Assembly (NCBI GenBank): GCA_023438325.1 | Contig: JAEXRB010000121.1 | Span: 1-11,986, forward strand | Length of the DNA: 11,986 nt | Direction: 5' to 3' | Source of the DNA: Pseudomonadota bacterium | GTDB lineage: Bacteria; Pseudomonadota; Gammaproteobacteria; Xanthomonadales; Xanthomonadaceae | Shown here: positions 1 through 5,766 of the stretch, piece after piece | How positions within the stretch are numbered: the stretch's first letter is position 1 | Layout: every line of letters begins with the position of its first letter | The notes under the pieces: model-generated | What the model was told of the DNA's origin: nothing | Database searches by the model: none | What the model saw: only the letters and a program-made list of their open reading frames with translations | Position numbers and translations under genes: made by a program

Positions 1-279
1 ATGCGCTTCCGCCCCAGCTACTTCCCTTTCACCGAGCCTTCGGCGGAAGTGGACATTGCATGGGATCGCGGGGATGGCAGCGCCCCCGGTTGGCTGGAAG
101 TGCTCGGCTGCGGCATGGTTCATCCCAACGTGCTGCGCAACTGCGGGATCGATCCGGAACGCTACAGCGGCTTCGCCTTCGGGCTGGGCGTGGAGCGTTT
201 TGCCATGTTGCGCTATGGCGTTTCGGACTTGCGCAGCTTCTTCGAAAACGACCTGCGCTTCCTCAAGCAGTTCGCTTGA
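1..279 (+). CDS. pheS: Phenylalanyl-tRNA synthetase alpha subunit, C-terminal part (cut by window start)
   Basis: This is the last 92 codons of the catalytic alpha subunit of phenylalanyl-tRNA synthetase. The cytoplasmic alpha2-beta2 enzyme charges tRNA-Phe with phenylalanine using ATP. The fragment carries class II synthetase signatures: RFRPSYFPFTEPS near the start (end of motif 2 and following strand) and GFAFGLGVERFAMLRYG (motif 3, ATP-binding arginine) near residues 58-74. It ends in LRFLKQFA, a normal PheS C-terminus. The ATG at position 1 is an internal methionine, because the family has roughly 235 more residues upstream. The stop is TGA at 277-279. It lies 64 bases before pheT on the same strand, so both subunits are probably on one message. 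The family assignment is secure; only the 5' part is missing. Confidence 0.97.
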   Translation: MRFRPSYFPFTEPSAEVDIAWDRGDGSAPGWLEVLGCGMVHPNVLRNCGIDPERYSGFAFGLGVERFAMLRYGVSDLRSFFENDLRFLKQFA

Positions 280-290
280 GTGTTCTTGAA

Positions 291-319
291 ACGCCACTGC
301 CGTATCGCGGTGGTGGCGT
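291..319 (+). promoter_or_regulatory. Intercistronic hairpin between pheS and pheT
   Basis: The 64-base gap between pheS and pheT contains a 12-bp stem: arm ACGCCACTGCCG (291-302), loop TATCG (303-307), arm CGGTGGTGGCGT (308-319). Ten pairs are Watson-Crick and two are G-U in RNA. No T-run follows, so it does not look like an intrinsic terminator. A Shine-Dalgarno-like GGAA (333-336) sits downstream, 7 bases before the pheT ATG. The structure could affect mRNA processing or pheT translation; this role is inference. Confidence 0.5.
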
Positions 320-343
320 CGCCATCATCTTCGGAACCTCATC

Positions 344-2725
344 ATGAAATTTCCTGAATCCTGGTTGCGCGAACACGTCGCCGTCGATGCCGATCGCGAC
401 ACGCTGGCCGCCACCCTCACGGCCATCGGCCTGGAAGTGGAAGGCGTCGAAGACATCGGTGCGACACTGCCCGGCGTGGTGGTGGCGCAGATCGTGTCTT
501 GCGAAAAGCACCCCGAGGCTGATCGCCTGCGTTTGTGTCAGGTATCGATCGGTGGCCAACAGACGGTGCAGATCGTCTGCGGCGCGCCGAATGCACGCGA
601 AGGCCTGAAGGCGCCGCTGGCCACGGTTGGCGCGGAGCTGCCCGGTGGCCTGGCGATCAAGCCAGCCAAGCTGCGCGGCGTGGAGTCGTTCGGCATGCTG
701 TGTTCGGCCAAGGAGCTGGGGATCGATGCCGATGCTTCCGGCTTGCTCGAATTGCCTGAAGATGCGCCGATTGGAACGGCAATTTCGGAATATCTCGGCT
801 TGCCCGATGCCAGCTTCGAGTTGAAGCTCACGCCCAATCGGGCCGATTGCTTCTCCGTGCGCGGCGTGGCTTACGACGTGGCAGCAGCCCTGGGCAGCAG
901 CGTCAATGCTTTCGAGATCGCGGCGGTGCCGCCATGCGTCGACGATGTCGTGCAGGTAGTGCTGGATGCTCCGGCGGATTGCCCGCGCTATTGCGGTCGC
1001 GTGATCCGCGGCGTGAATCCCGCCGCACCCTCGCCGTTGTGGTTGCGTCAGCGCCTGCAGCGCGCCGGATTGCGTCCGATCAGCCTGTTGGTGGACATCA
1101 CCAACTACGTGATGCTCGAGCTCGGCCAGCCGATGCATGCGTTCGACCTGGCCACGCTGAACGGTGCGATTCACGTGCGTCGCGCACGCGATGGCGAGCG
1201 CCTGATGTTGCTGGACGAGCGCGAGGTCAAGCTTGATCCCGATTTCCTCGTGATCGCCGATGAGTCCCGCGCGTTGGCCGTGGCGGGAGTGATGGGCGGT
1301 TTCGACTCGCGTGTCACCGATGCGACGGTGGATGTGTTCCTCGAAAGTGCGTTCTTCGCACCCGAGGCCATCATCGGACGCTCGCGCACGCTCGGGTTGC
1401 ATACCGATTCCTCGCAGCGCTTCGAGCGTGGCGTGGATCCTGAATTGCCGCGTCACGCGCTGGAGCGCGCCACCGCATTGGTGCTTGCCATCGGCGGCGG
1501 CCAGCCCGGACCGGTAGTGGAGGCAGTGGATGCACAGCGTTTCGTTGCCAAGTCGCCGGTGCGCTTGCGCGCAGCGCGACTTGCGCGCGTGCTGGGGATG
1601 GACGTGCCCGATGCAGAAGTCGAGCGCATTCTGCGCGCACTCGGCATGGGCGTTTCGGCAGATGCCGATGGCTGGCTCGTGGTGCCGCCGTCGCGTCGCT
1701 TCGACATCGCCATCGAGGAAGATCTGATCGAGGAAGTCGCGCGCATCCACGGTTACGACCGCGTGCCGCTGCATGCGCCGACCGGGCAGATCCAGCTTGC
1801 GCCGTTGCCTGAAACACAAGTGCCGCTGACTGCCTTCACCACGCAACTGGCGGCGCGTGACTACTTCGAGGCGATCAACTACGCCTTCCTTGATGCCGCC
1901 GTGCTCAAGACATGGGGTGCCGATGCCGATGCCGTGGCACTGACCAATCCGCTCTCGGCCGAATTGGGCGTGATGCGCACGGCACTCTTGCCCGGATTGG
2001 TGGAAGCGGTGCGCCGCAACCTCGCGCGCCAGCAGCCACGCGTGCGCCTGTTCGAAGCGGGCAGGGTGTTCCGCAAGGGCAAGGATGGCCCGGCTGAGGC
2101 CCTGCATCTGGCGGGCGTCGCCTGCGGTTCGGCGCGTGCCGAGCAATGGGGCGATCGCGCGTGCGAGGTCGATTTTTATGATGTACGCGGCGATCTGGAA
2201 GCGTTGCTGTCACTGCTCGGCGAGCACGCCGATGTCACCTTCACGCCAGCTCAATCACCGTGGCTGCATCCGGGCCGCAGTGCGCGGATCGAGCGTGGCG
2301 GGCAACTGCTGGGGCATCTCGGCCACCTGCATCCAGCCCTGTTGCATGCGCTCGACATCGGTCAGGAAGTGGTGGTGTTCGAACTGGATGTTGCCCGACT
2401 CGCTCAGCGGTCCGTACCGAGCGCGCGCGAGCTTTCGCGCTTCCCCTCCGTGCGCCGTGATCTGGCCGTGATCGTTGCCGAAAAGCTGCCGTGGAGCGCG
2501 CTCGAGACCAGTTTGAAGCGCTCGCTCGGGGCATTGCTGCGAGGCGTCGTGCCCTTCGATGTATACCAGGGCAAGGGCATGGAAATCGGGTTCAAGAGTG
2601 TCGCTATGGGCTTGATTTTGCAGGACGATTCACGCACCCTTGGAGAACAGGATATTGAGAAGGCCGTCGCGGCCGCGCTGGATGGTCTGGCGCAGGAATG
2701 CGGGGCATCGCTCAGGGGGATGTAA
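344..2725 (+). CDS. pheT: Phenylalanyl-tRNA synthetase beta subunit
   Basis: This 793-residue protein is the beta subunit of phenylalanyl-tRNA synthetase. It binds tRNA-Phe and hydrolyses mischarged Tyr-tRNA-Phe. It begins MKFPESWLREHV, the standard PheT N-terminus. The order of parts fits the full-length bacterial form (E. coli about 795 residues): an EMAP/OB-type tRNA-binding domain around residues 39-150 (HPEADRLRLC, VCGAPNAREG), the B3/4 editing region around 215-390 (LLVDITNYVMLELGQPMHAFD), the B5 domain around 400-475, a catalytic-like core (EEDLIEEVARIHGYDRVP onward), and an anticodon-binding FDX-ACB domain at the C-terminus (FPSVRRDLAVIV). The start is supported by GGAA at 333-336, 7 bases upstream. 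The TAA stop overlaps the ihfA ATG by one base (TAATG), which implies translational coupling. No frameshift or truncation is seen. Confidence 0.98.
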   Translation: MKFPESWLREHVAVDADRDTLAATLTAIGLEVEGVEDIGATLPGVVVAQIVSCEKHPEADRLRLCQVSIGGQQTVQIVCGAPNAREGLKAPLATVGAELPGGLAIKPAKLRGVESFGMLCSAKELGIDADASGLLELPEDAPIGTAISEYLGLPDASFELKLTPNRADCFSVRGVAYDVAAALGSSVNAFEIAAVPPCVDDVVQVVLDAPADCPRYCGRVIRGVNPAAPSPLWLRQRLQRAGLRPISLLVDITNYVMLELGQPMHAFDLATLNGAIHVRRARDGERLMLLDEREVKLDPDFLVIADESRALAVAGVMGGFDSRVTDATVDVFLESAFFAPEAIIGRSRTLGLHTDSSQRFERGVDPELPRHALERATALVLAIGGGQPGPVVEAVDAQRFVAKSPVRLRAARLARVLGMDVPDAEVERILRALGMGVSADADGWLVVPPSRRFDIAIEEDLIEEVARIHGYDRVPLHAPTGQIQLAPLPETQVPLTAFTTQLAARDYFEAINYAFLDAAVLKTWGADADAVALTNPLSAELGVMRTALLPGLVEAVRRNLARQQPRVRLFEAGRVFRKGKDGPAEALHLAGVACGSARAEQWGDRACEVDFYDVRGDLEALLSLLGEHADVTFTPAQSPWLHPGRSARIERGGQLLGHLGHLHPALLHALDIGQEVVVFELDVARLAQRSVPSARELSRFPSVRRDLAVIVAEKLPWSALETSLKRSLGALLRGVVPFDVYQGKGMEIGFKSVAMGLILQDDSRTLGEQDIEKAVAAALDGLAQECGASLRGM

Positions 2726-3024
2726 TGGCATTGACCAAGGCCGATATGGCCGAACGCTTGTTCGAGGACGTAGGCCTCAACAAGCGCGAAGCCAAGGAAT
2801 TCGTGGATGCGTTCTTCGATACGCTGCGGGAAGCGTTGGAAGGCGGACGTCAGGTGAAGTTGTCCGGCTTCGGCAACTTCGATCTGCGTCGCAAGAACCA
2901 GCGCCCCGGACGCAACCCCAAAACGGGCGAGGAAATTCCCATTTCCGCACGTACCGTCGTGACATTCCGGCCGGGTCAGAAACTCAAGGAGCGGGTGGAA
3001 GCGTATGCTGGACCCGGGCAGTAA
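2725..3024 (+). CDS. ihfA: Integration host factor alpha subunit
   Basis: This 99-residue DNA-bending protein pairs with IhfB to form IHF, a nucleoid protein that bends DNA sharply and assists transcription, replication and recombination. It begins MALTKADMAERLFEDVGLNK and carries the HU/IHF signature around residues 47-66 (GRQVKLSGFGNFDLRRK), followed by the beta-arm motif RPGRNPKTGEEIP, whose proline intercalates between base pairs. The length is normal for IhfA. The start at 2725 was chosen over an in-frame ATG at 2698 because it gives the family N-terminus, has a strong Shine-Dalgarno AGGGGGA at 2714-2720, and overlaps the pheT stop by one base. Its position right after pheT matches the E. 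coli pheST-ihfA order, which supports alpha rather than IhfB or HU. Confidence 0.97.
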   Translation: MALTKADMAERLFEDVGLNKREAKEFVDAFFDTLREALEGGRQVKLSGFGNFDLRRKNQRPGRNPKTGEEIPISARTVVTFRPGQKLKERVEAYAGPGQ

Positions 3025-3361
3025 TCGCGAGCTTCCGCCGATTCCGGCCAAGCGCTATTTCACCATTGGTGAAGTCAGCGAGCTGTGCGACGTGAAGCCG
3101 CATGTCTTGCGCTATTGGGAAACCGAGTTCCCCAATCTGAAGCCGGTCAAGCGCCGTGGCAATCGGCGTTACTACCAGCGCCACGATGTGTTGACCATCC
3201 GCCAGATCCGCTCCCTGCTATACGATCAGGGATTCACCATCACCGGTGCGAGGCAGCGTCTGGAAGGTGAACAGGGCAAGGCCGAAGCCAGCATATCCAC
3301 TCAGATCGTCCGCCAGGTGCGGATGGAGCTGGAAGAGGTGTTGCAACTGCTACGGCGTTGA
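3005..3361 (+). CDS. MerR-family transcriptional regulator downstream of ihfA
   Basis: This 118-residue protein has an N-terminal MerR-type winged helix-turn-helix: RYFTIGEVSELCDVKPHVLRYWETEF (residues about 17-42) gives the recognition helices, and GNRRYYQRHDVL the wing. A short helical tail rich in Glu, Gln and Leu follows and probably forms the dimer coiled coil. No cysteine cluster for metal sensing is seen after the DNA-binding part, so the ligand is unknown. The gene overlaps the last 20 bases of ihfA; GGAA (2997-3000) lies 4 bases before its ATG, inside ihfA. A MerR-like gene at this spot is, from memory, conserved across many Pseudomonas and Xanthomonas relatives, so it is a resident member of the pheST-ihfA operon and not an acquired gene. 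Its targets are not known to me. Confidence 0.9.
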   Translation: MLDPGSNRELPPIPAKRYFTIGEVSELCDVKPHVLRYWETEFPNLKPVKRRGNRRYYQRHDVLTIRQIRSLLYDQGFTITGARQRLEGEQGKAEASISTQIVRQVRMELEEVLQLLRR

Positions 3362-3398
3362 TTTCGCATGGCAGGGGCTGTGGCGGAGATGCCGACTC

Positions 3399-3407
3399 TG
3401 CTATGAT
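3399..3407 (+). promoter_or_regulatory. Extended -10 promoter for tRNA-Pro
   Basis: TGCTATGAT matches the extended -10 form (TGn followed by a 5/6 match to TATAAT). No convincing -35 box lies 16-18 bases upstream, which is acceptable for extended -10 promoters. The bases after it (GCGCAGC) are GC-rich, as in discriminators of stringently controlled stable-RNA promoters. Predicted transcription start is about 3413-3415. Confidence 0.55.
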
Positions 3408-3412
3408 GCGCA

Positions 3413-3433
3413 GCTCACCGCACAGCGGTGAGC
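3413..3433 (+). repeat. Perfect 9-bp inverted repeat in the tRNA-Pro leader
   Basis: GCTCACCGC (3413-3421), ACA loop, GCGGTGAGC (3425-3433). The repeat starts at the predicted transcription start of the tRNA promoter and ends 16 bases before the mature tRNA. A CCTTTTC run (3443-3449) comes 9 bases after the stem, too far for a standard intrinsic terminator. It may cap the 5' end of the pre-tRNA, act as an operator, or be a weak terminator of the ihfA operon. Structure is seen; function is not. Confidence 0.55.
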
Positions 3434-3449
3434 ACAGGATTCACCTTTT

Positions 3450-3526
3450 CGGGGTATAGCGCAGCCTGGTAGCGCACTTGTCTGGGGGACAAGTGGTCGT
3501 CGGTTCAAATCCGGCTACCCCGACCA
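3450..3526 (+). tRNA. proL: tRNA-Pro (anticodon GGG)
   Basis: A full cloverleaf of 77 bases with encoded CCA. The acceptor stem is CGGGGTA (3450-3456) with TACCCCG (3516-3522), then discriminator A3523 and CCA 3524-3526. The D arm is GCGC (3459-3462)/GCGC (3472-3475). The anticodon stem is CTTGT (3477-3481)/ACAAG (3489-3493), with loop CTGGGGG and anticodon GGG at 3484-3486. G follows the anticodon (position 37), as expected for tRNA-Pro methylated by TrmD. The T arm is GTCGG/CCGGC with loop TTCAAAT. It reads CCC and CCU codons. The gene stands alone after the MerR-like gene and converges with apaH. The symbol follows E. coli usage for the GGG isoacceptor. Confidence 0.97.
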
Positions 3527-3535
3527 AACAATTCG

Positions 3536-3571
3536 ACGGTGGTACGAACAAGGTTTCGTGCCGCCGTTTTT
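3536..3571 (+). terminator. Intrinsic terminator after tRNA-Pro
   Basis: A 13-bp stem, ACGGTGGTACGAA (3536-3548) with TTCGTGCCGCCGT (3555-3567), encloses the loop CAAGGT. Two pairs are G-U in + strand RNA and the rest Watson-Crick. The U-run TTTTT (3567-3571) follows at once, then GTTT. The stem starts 10 bases after the tRNA CCA. On the - strand the same hairpin begins 17 bases after the apaH stop, with A-rich sequence before it but only CGAATTGTTT after it, so it could act weakly on the lptD-apaH operon too. Confidence 0.85.
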
Positions 3572-3583
3572 GTTTGAGCGAAG

Positions 3584-4432
3584 CTAACGGCAGCGCACTG
3601 CCGGCGCTGGGCCATCGCGGCCCGGTACCTGCCCGAAGCGCGGGGTTTGTTCGTCCAGCGCCAGTGCGGTGAGTTTGCCGCCCCAGACGCAGCCGGGGTC
3701 GATGCCGAAGGTGCCGTTGGCGATGCTCAGCCCCAGTGTGGACCAGTGGCCGAACACGATGTTGGTTTCGCGGGCGACCTGGCCGGGGACGGAAAACCAC
3801 GGATAGATGCCCGGTTTCTGTGTGCCGGGCGCGCCCTTGTCACTGAAGGCGATGGTGCCGCGCGGCGAGCAGAAGCGCAGGCGGGTGAAAACGTTGATGA
3901 TCGCGCGCATCCGGTCGACCCCGTTCAGACGCGGATGGAAGGTGTCCGGCGTATTGCCGTACATCGCGCCCAGCAGTTTGGCGTACTGTTTTCCATGCAG
4001 GCGCTGGTGGACTTCGGCGGCGTAGCGTTCGGCTTGGGCAACACTCCAGCGTGGCGCCAGCCCGGCATGCACCATGGCCCAGCCGAGTTTGCGATCCACA
4101 TGGATCAGCGGACGCTGACGAAGCCACTCGATGAGTTCGTCGCGGTCGGGTGCGAACAACACCTCGCGCAGATCGGGATTGACGCGGGCCTGGTCTTCCT
4201 CGCGCCGCATCGAAATCGCCAGCAGCGATAAATCGTGGTTGCCGAGTACGACTTCGCTGTGGATGTGGAGCGATTTCACCAGCCGCAGGGTTTGCAGCGA
4301 TTGACCGCCACGGTTGACCAGGTCACCGCAGAACCACAGCTGGTCATGCGCCGGGTCGAAGCGGATGGCTTCGAGTAGGCGGGAGGTGGCGTCGTAGCAG
4401 CCTTGCAGGTCGCCGATGGCCCAGGTCGTCAT
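3584..4432 (-). CDS. apaH: Bis(5'-nucleosyl)-tetraphosphatase, symmetrical (Ap4A hydrolase)
   Basis: This 282-residue cytoplasmic metallophosphatase splits Ap4A symmetrically into two ADP; in E. coli ApaH also removes Np4 caps from RNA. The protein shows the calcineurin-like metal-site series: GDLQGCYD (residues 7-14, GDxxG form), GDLVNRG (36-42), GNHD (64-67), then MVHAGLAP and a late GHWS. Length is normal for the family (about 270-280). The C-terminus after about residue 265 (QVPGRDGPAPAVRCR) is low in conserved features. Its ATG overlaps the apaG TGA by one base (TGATG), as expected for coupled apaG-apaH. It is the last gene of the lptD-surA-pdxA-rsmA-apaG-apaH run and ends 17 bases before the hairpin shared with the tRNA-Pro gene. 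Confidence 0.97.
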   Translation of the reverse strand: MTTWAIGDLQGCYDATSRLLEAIRFDPAHDQLWFCGDLVNRGGQSLQTLRLVKSLHIHSEVVLGNHDLSLLAISMRREEDQARVNPDLREVLFAPDRDELIEWLRQRPLIHVDRKLGWAMVHAGLAPRWSVAQAERYAAEVHQRLHGKQYAKLLGAMYGNTPDTFHPRLNGVDRMRAIINVFTRLRFCSPRGTIAFSDKGAPGTQKPGIYPWFSVPGQVARETNIVFGHWSTLGLSIANGTFGIDPGCVWGGKLTALALDEQTPRFGQVPGRDGPAPAVRCR

Positions 4433-4812
4433 CAGTGCAGGGTTCGCGGAATCGACAGGGTGAATTGCGGGATCGGGGATTCGAACTGGGTGCCGTCATC
4501 GGCCTGCCACAGGTAGCTGCCGCGCATGGTGCCGACGATGGTTTCCAGTACGGCGCCGGAGGTGTATTCGAAATCCTCCCCCGGGCGCAGGCGCGGTTGT
4601 TCGCCGATCACGCCCTCGCCGCGCACTTCTTCGATGCGGCCATTGGCATCGGTGATGATCCAGTGGCGTGCAAGCAGCTGCGCGGGCGCATCACCGCGAT
4701 TTTCCAGTCGGATGGTGTAGGCGAACACGTAGCGGTTGTCGGCTGGCGCGGACTGCTCGTCGAGGTAGCGCGTGCGCACGTGTATGTCGATGACGGGGTG
4801 TGATGGTTCCAT
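4432..4812 (-). CDS. apaG: ApaG (DUF525 / Co2+-Mg2+ efflux-associated protein)
   Basis: This 126-residue protein has the ApaG/DUF525 fold, an immunoglobulin/fibronectin-like beta sandwich. Conserved family stretches are visible: YVFAYTIRLENRG, LLARHWIITDANGR, EVRGEGVIGEQPRLRPGE, FEYTSGAVLET, and the C-terminal FTLSIPRTLH. The molecular role is not settled; in Salmonella (corD) it affects cobalt resistance and magnesium handling. I chose the ATG at 4812 because it gives the usual 125-127 residues beginning just before the first strand. No clear Shine-Dalgarno precedes it. An in-frame ATG at 4872 would add 20 residues and overlap the rsmA stop as ATGA, a typical coupling arrangement, so that start remains possible. 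The gene sits between rsmA and apaH as in E. coli. Confidence 0.93.
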   Translation of the reverse strand: MEPSHPVIDIHVRTRYLDEQSAPADNRYVFAYTIRLENRGDAPAQLLARHWIITDANGRIEEVRGEGVIGEQPRLRPGEDFEYTSGAVLETIVGTMRGSYLWQADDGTQFESPIPQFTLSIPRTLH

Positions 4813-4868
4813 GCCGGCAAGTTTACAAAGGCACGGCAGGCGAACAAGCCTGTCGTGCACGATGTGCG

Positions 4869-5762
4869 TCATCCTGCGGCGACGAGATTGGCCAGTGCGA
4901 TGAAACGTGCCACGTCGATGCGCTCGGCGCGGTCGGATGGATCGATGCCGGCGGCAATGATCTGCTCGGGCGTGCAGGCATTGCCCAATGCATTGCGCAG
5001 TGTTTTTCGCCGCTGGCCGAAGGCGGCTTTGACGATGCGCGAAAACGTGGCGTGATGATGGATGCCGACGTGCTCGGCCGGGCGGGGCACCAGCCGCACC
5101 ACGGCCGAATCGACCTTCGGCGGCGGCCGGAATGCGCCGGGCGGCACGAGGAACAGCGACTGCACCTTGGCATAGGCCTGCAACATCACCGAAAGCCTGC
5201 CGTACACCTTGCTGCCCGGTTCGGCGGCCATGCGATCCACGACTTCCTTTTGCAACATGAAGTGCATGTCGGTGATGACGTCGGCATGTTCCAGCGCATG
5301 GAACAGGATAGGCGAGGAAATGTTGTAGGGCAGGTTGCCGACCAGGCGAATGGGCGCAGGGCCGGCAAGTTCGGTCAGATCGACGGTGAGTACGTCGGCA
5401 TGCACGATGCGCAGCGGTGCGACGGTGGTGCCGATGTGCTCCAGTCCCGCGATCAGGTCGCGGTCGAACTCGATCACGCTCAATGCCGGCGAGGGCGGTG
5501 CATCGCCGGAAACGGCGAGGATGCGGCGCAGCAGCGGCAGCGTCAGCGCGCCTTGGCCGGGGCCGATTTCCACGATGCGTTCGCCGGGCTTCGGATCAAT
5601 GGCGCGGACGATTTTCTCGATGATGCTGGCCTCGTGCAGGAAGTGCTGGCCGAGCTGTTTTTTGGTGGCGTACCCTCCATGGTCGCCACCCTCCGGGCCA
5701 TCGCTGCGCAATGTCGGAAAACGCTCCTGGCGTTTTTTTGTCTGGTAACGGGCGTCGTTCAT
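4869..5762 (-). CDS. rsmA: 16S rRNA dimethyladenosine transferase
   Basis: RsmA (KsgA) dimethylates two adjacent adenosines (A1518, A1519 in E. coli) in helix 45 of 16S rRNA using S-adenosylmethionine, a late 30S assembly step. Seen motifs: KKQLGQHFL (34-42), SAM motif I VEIGPGQGALT (64-74), acidic VIEFDRDL (96-103), the catalytic NLPYNIS (143-149), then MHFMLQKEVVDRM, KVYGRLSVM, and the C-terminal FRPPPKVDSAVVRL and FGQRRKTLRNAL. The encoded protein is 297 residues, longer than the usual 260-275. The excess is an N-terminal tail of about 31 residues and a short insert (about 82-93) before VIEFD. The ATG at 5762 is 4 bases after the pdxA stop. The only in-frame alternative before the conserved core is a TTG at codon 18 (5709-5711). 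The 3' end is 56 bases from apaG. Confidence 0.96.
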   Translation of the reverse strand: MNDARYQTKKRQERFPTLRSDGPEGGDHGGYATKKQLGQHFLHEASIIEKIVRAIDPKPGERIVEIGPGQGALTLPLLRRILAVSGDAPPSPALSVIEFDRDLIAGLEHIGTTVAPLRIVHADVLTVDLTELAGPAPIRLVGNLPYNISSPILFHALEHADVITDMHFMLQKEVVDRMAAEPGSKVYGRLSVMLQAYAKVQSLFLVPPGAFRPPPKVDSAVVRLVPRPAEHVGIHHHATFSRIVKAAFGQRRKTLRNALGNACTPEQIIAAGIDPSDRAERIDVARFIALANLVAAG

Positions 5763-5766
5763 GGGA

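Noticed and set aside
263..2146. 627-residue open frame on the - strand, antisense to pheT
   Set aside because: It is rich in His, Arg, Gln and Ala with no recognisable motif and lies over a fully conserved pheT. Long antisense frames are expected in GC-rich codon-biased DNA.
3450..3583. Possible integration site or genomic island at the tRNA-Pro 3' end
   Set aside because: apaH follows within 57 bases, no duplicate of the tRNA 3' end is seen nearby, and there is no integrase or mobile gene.
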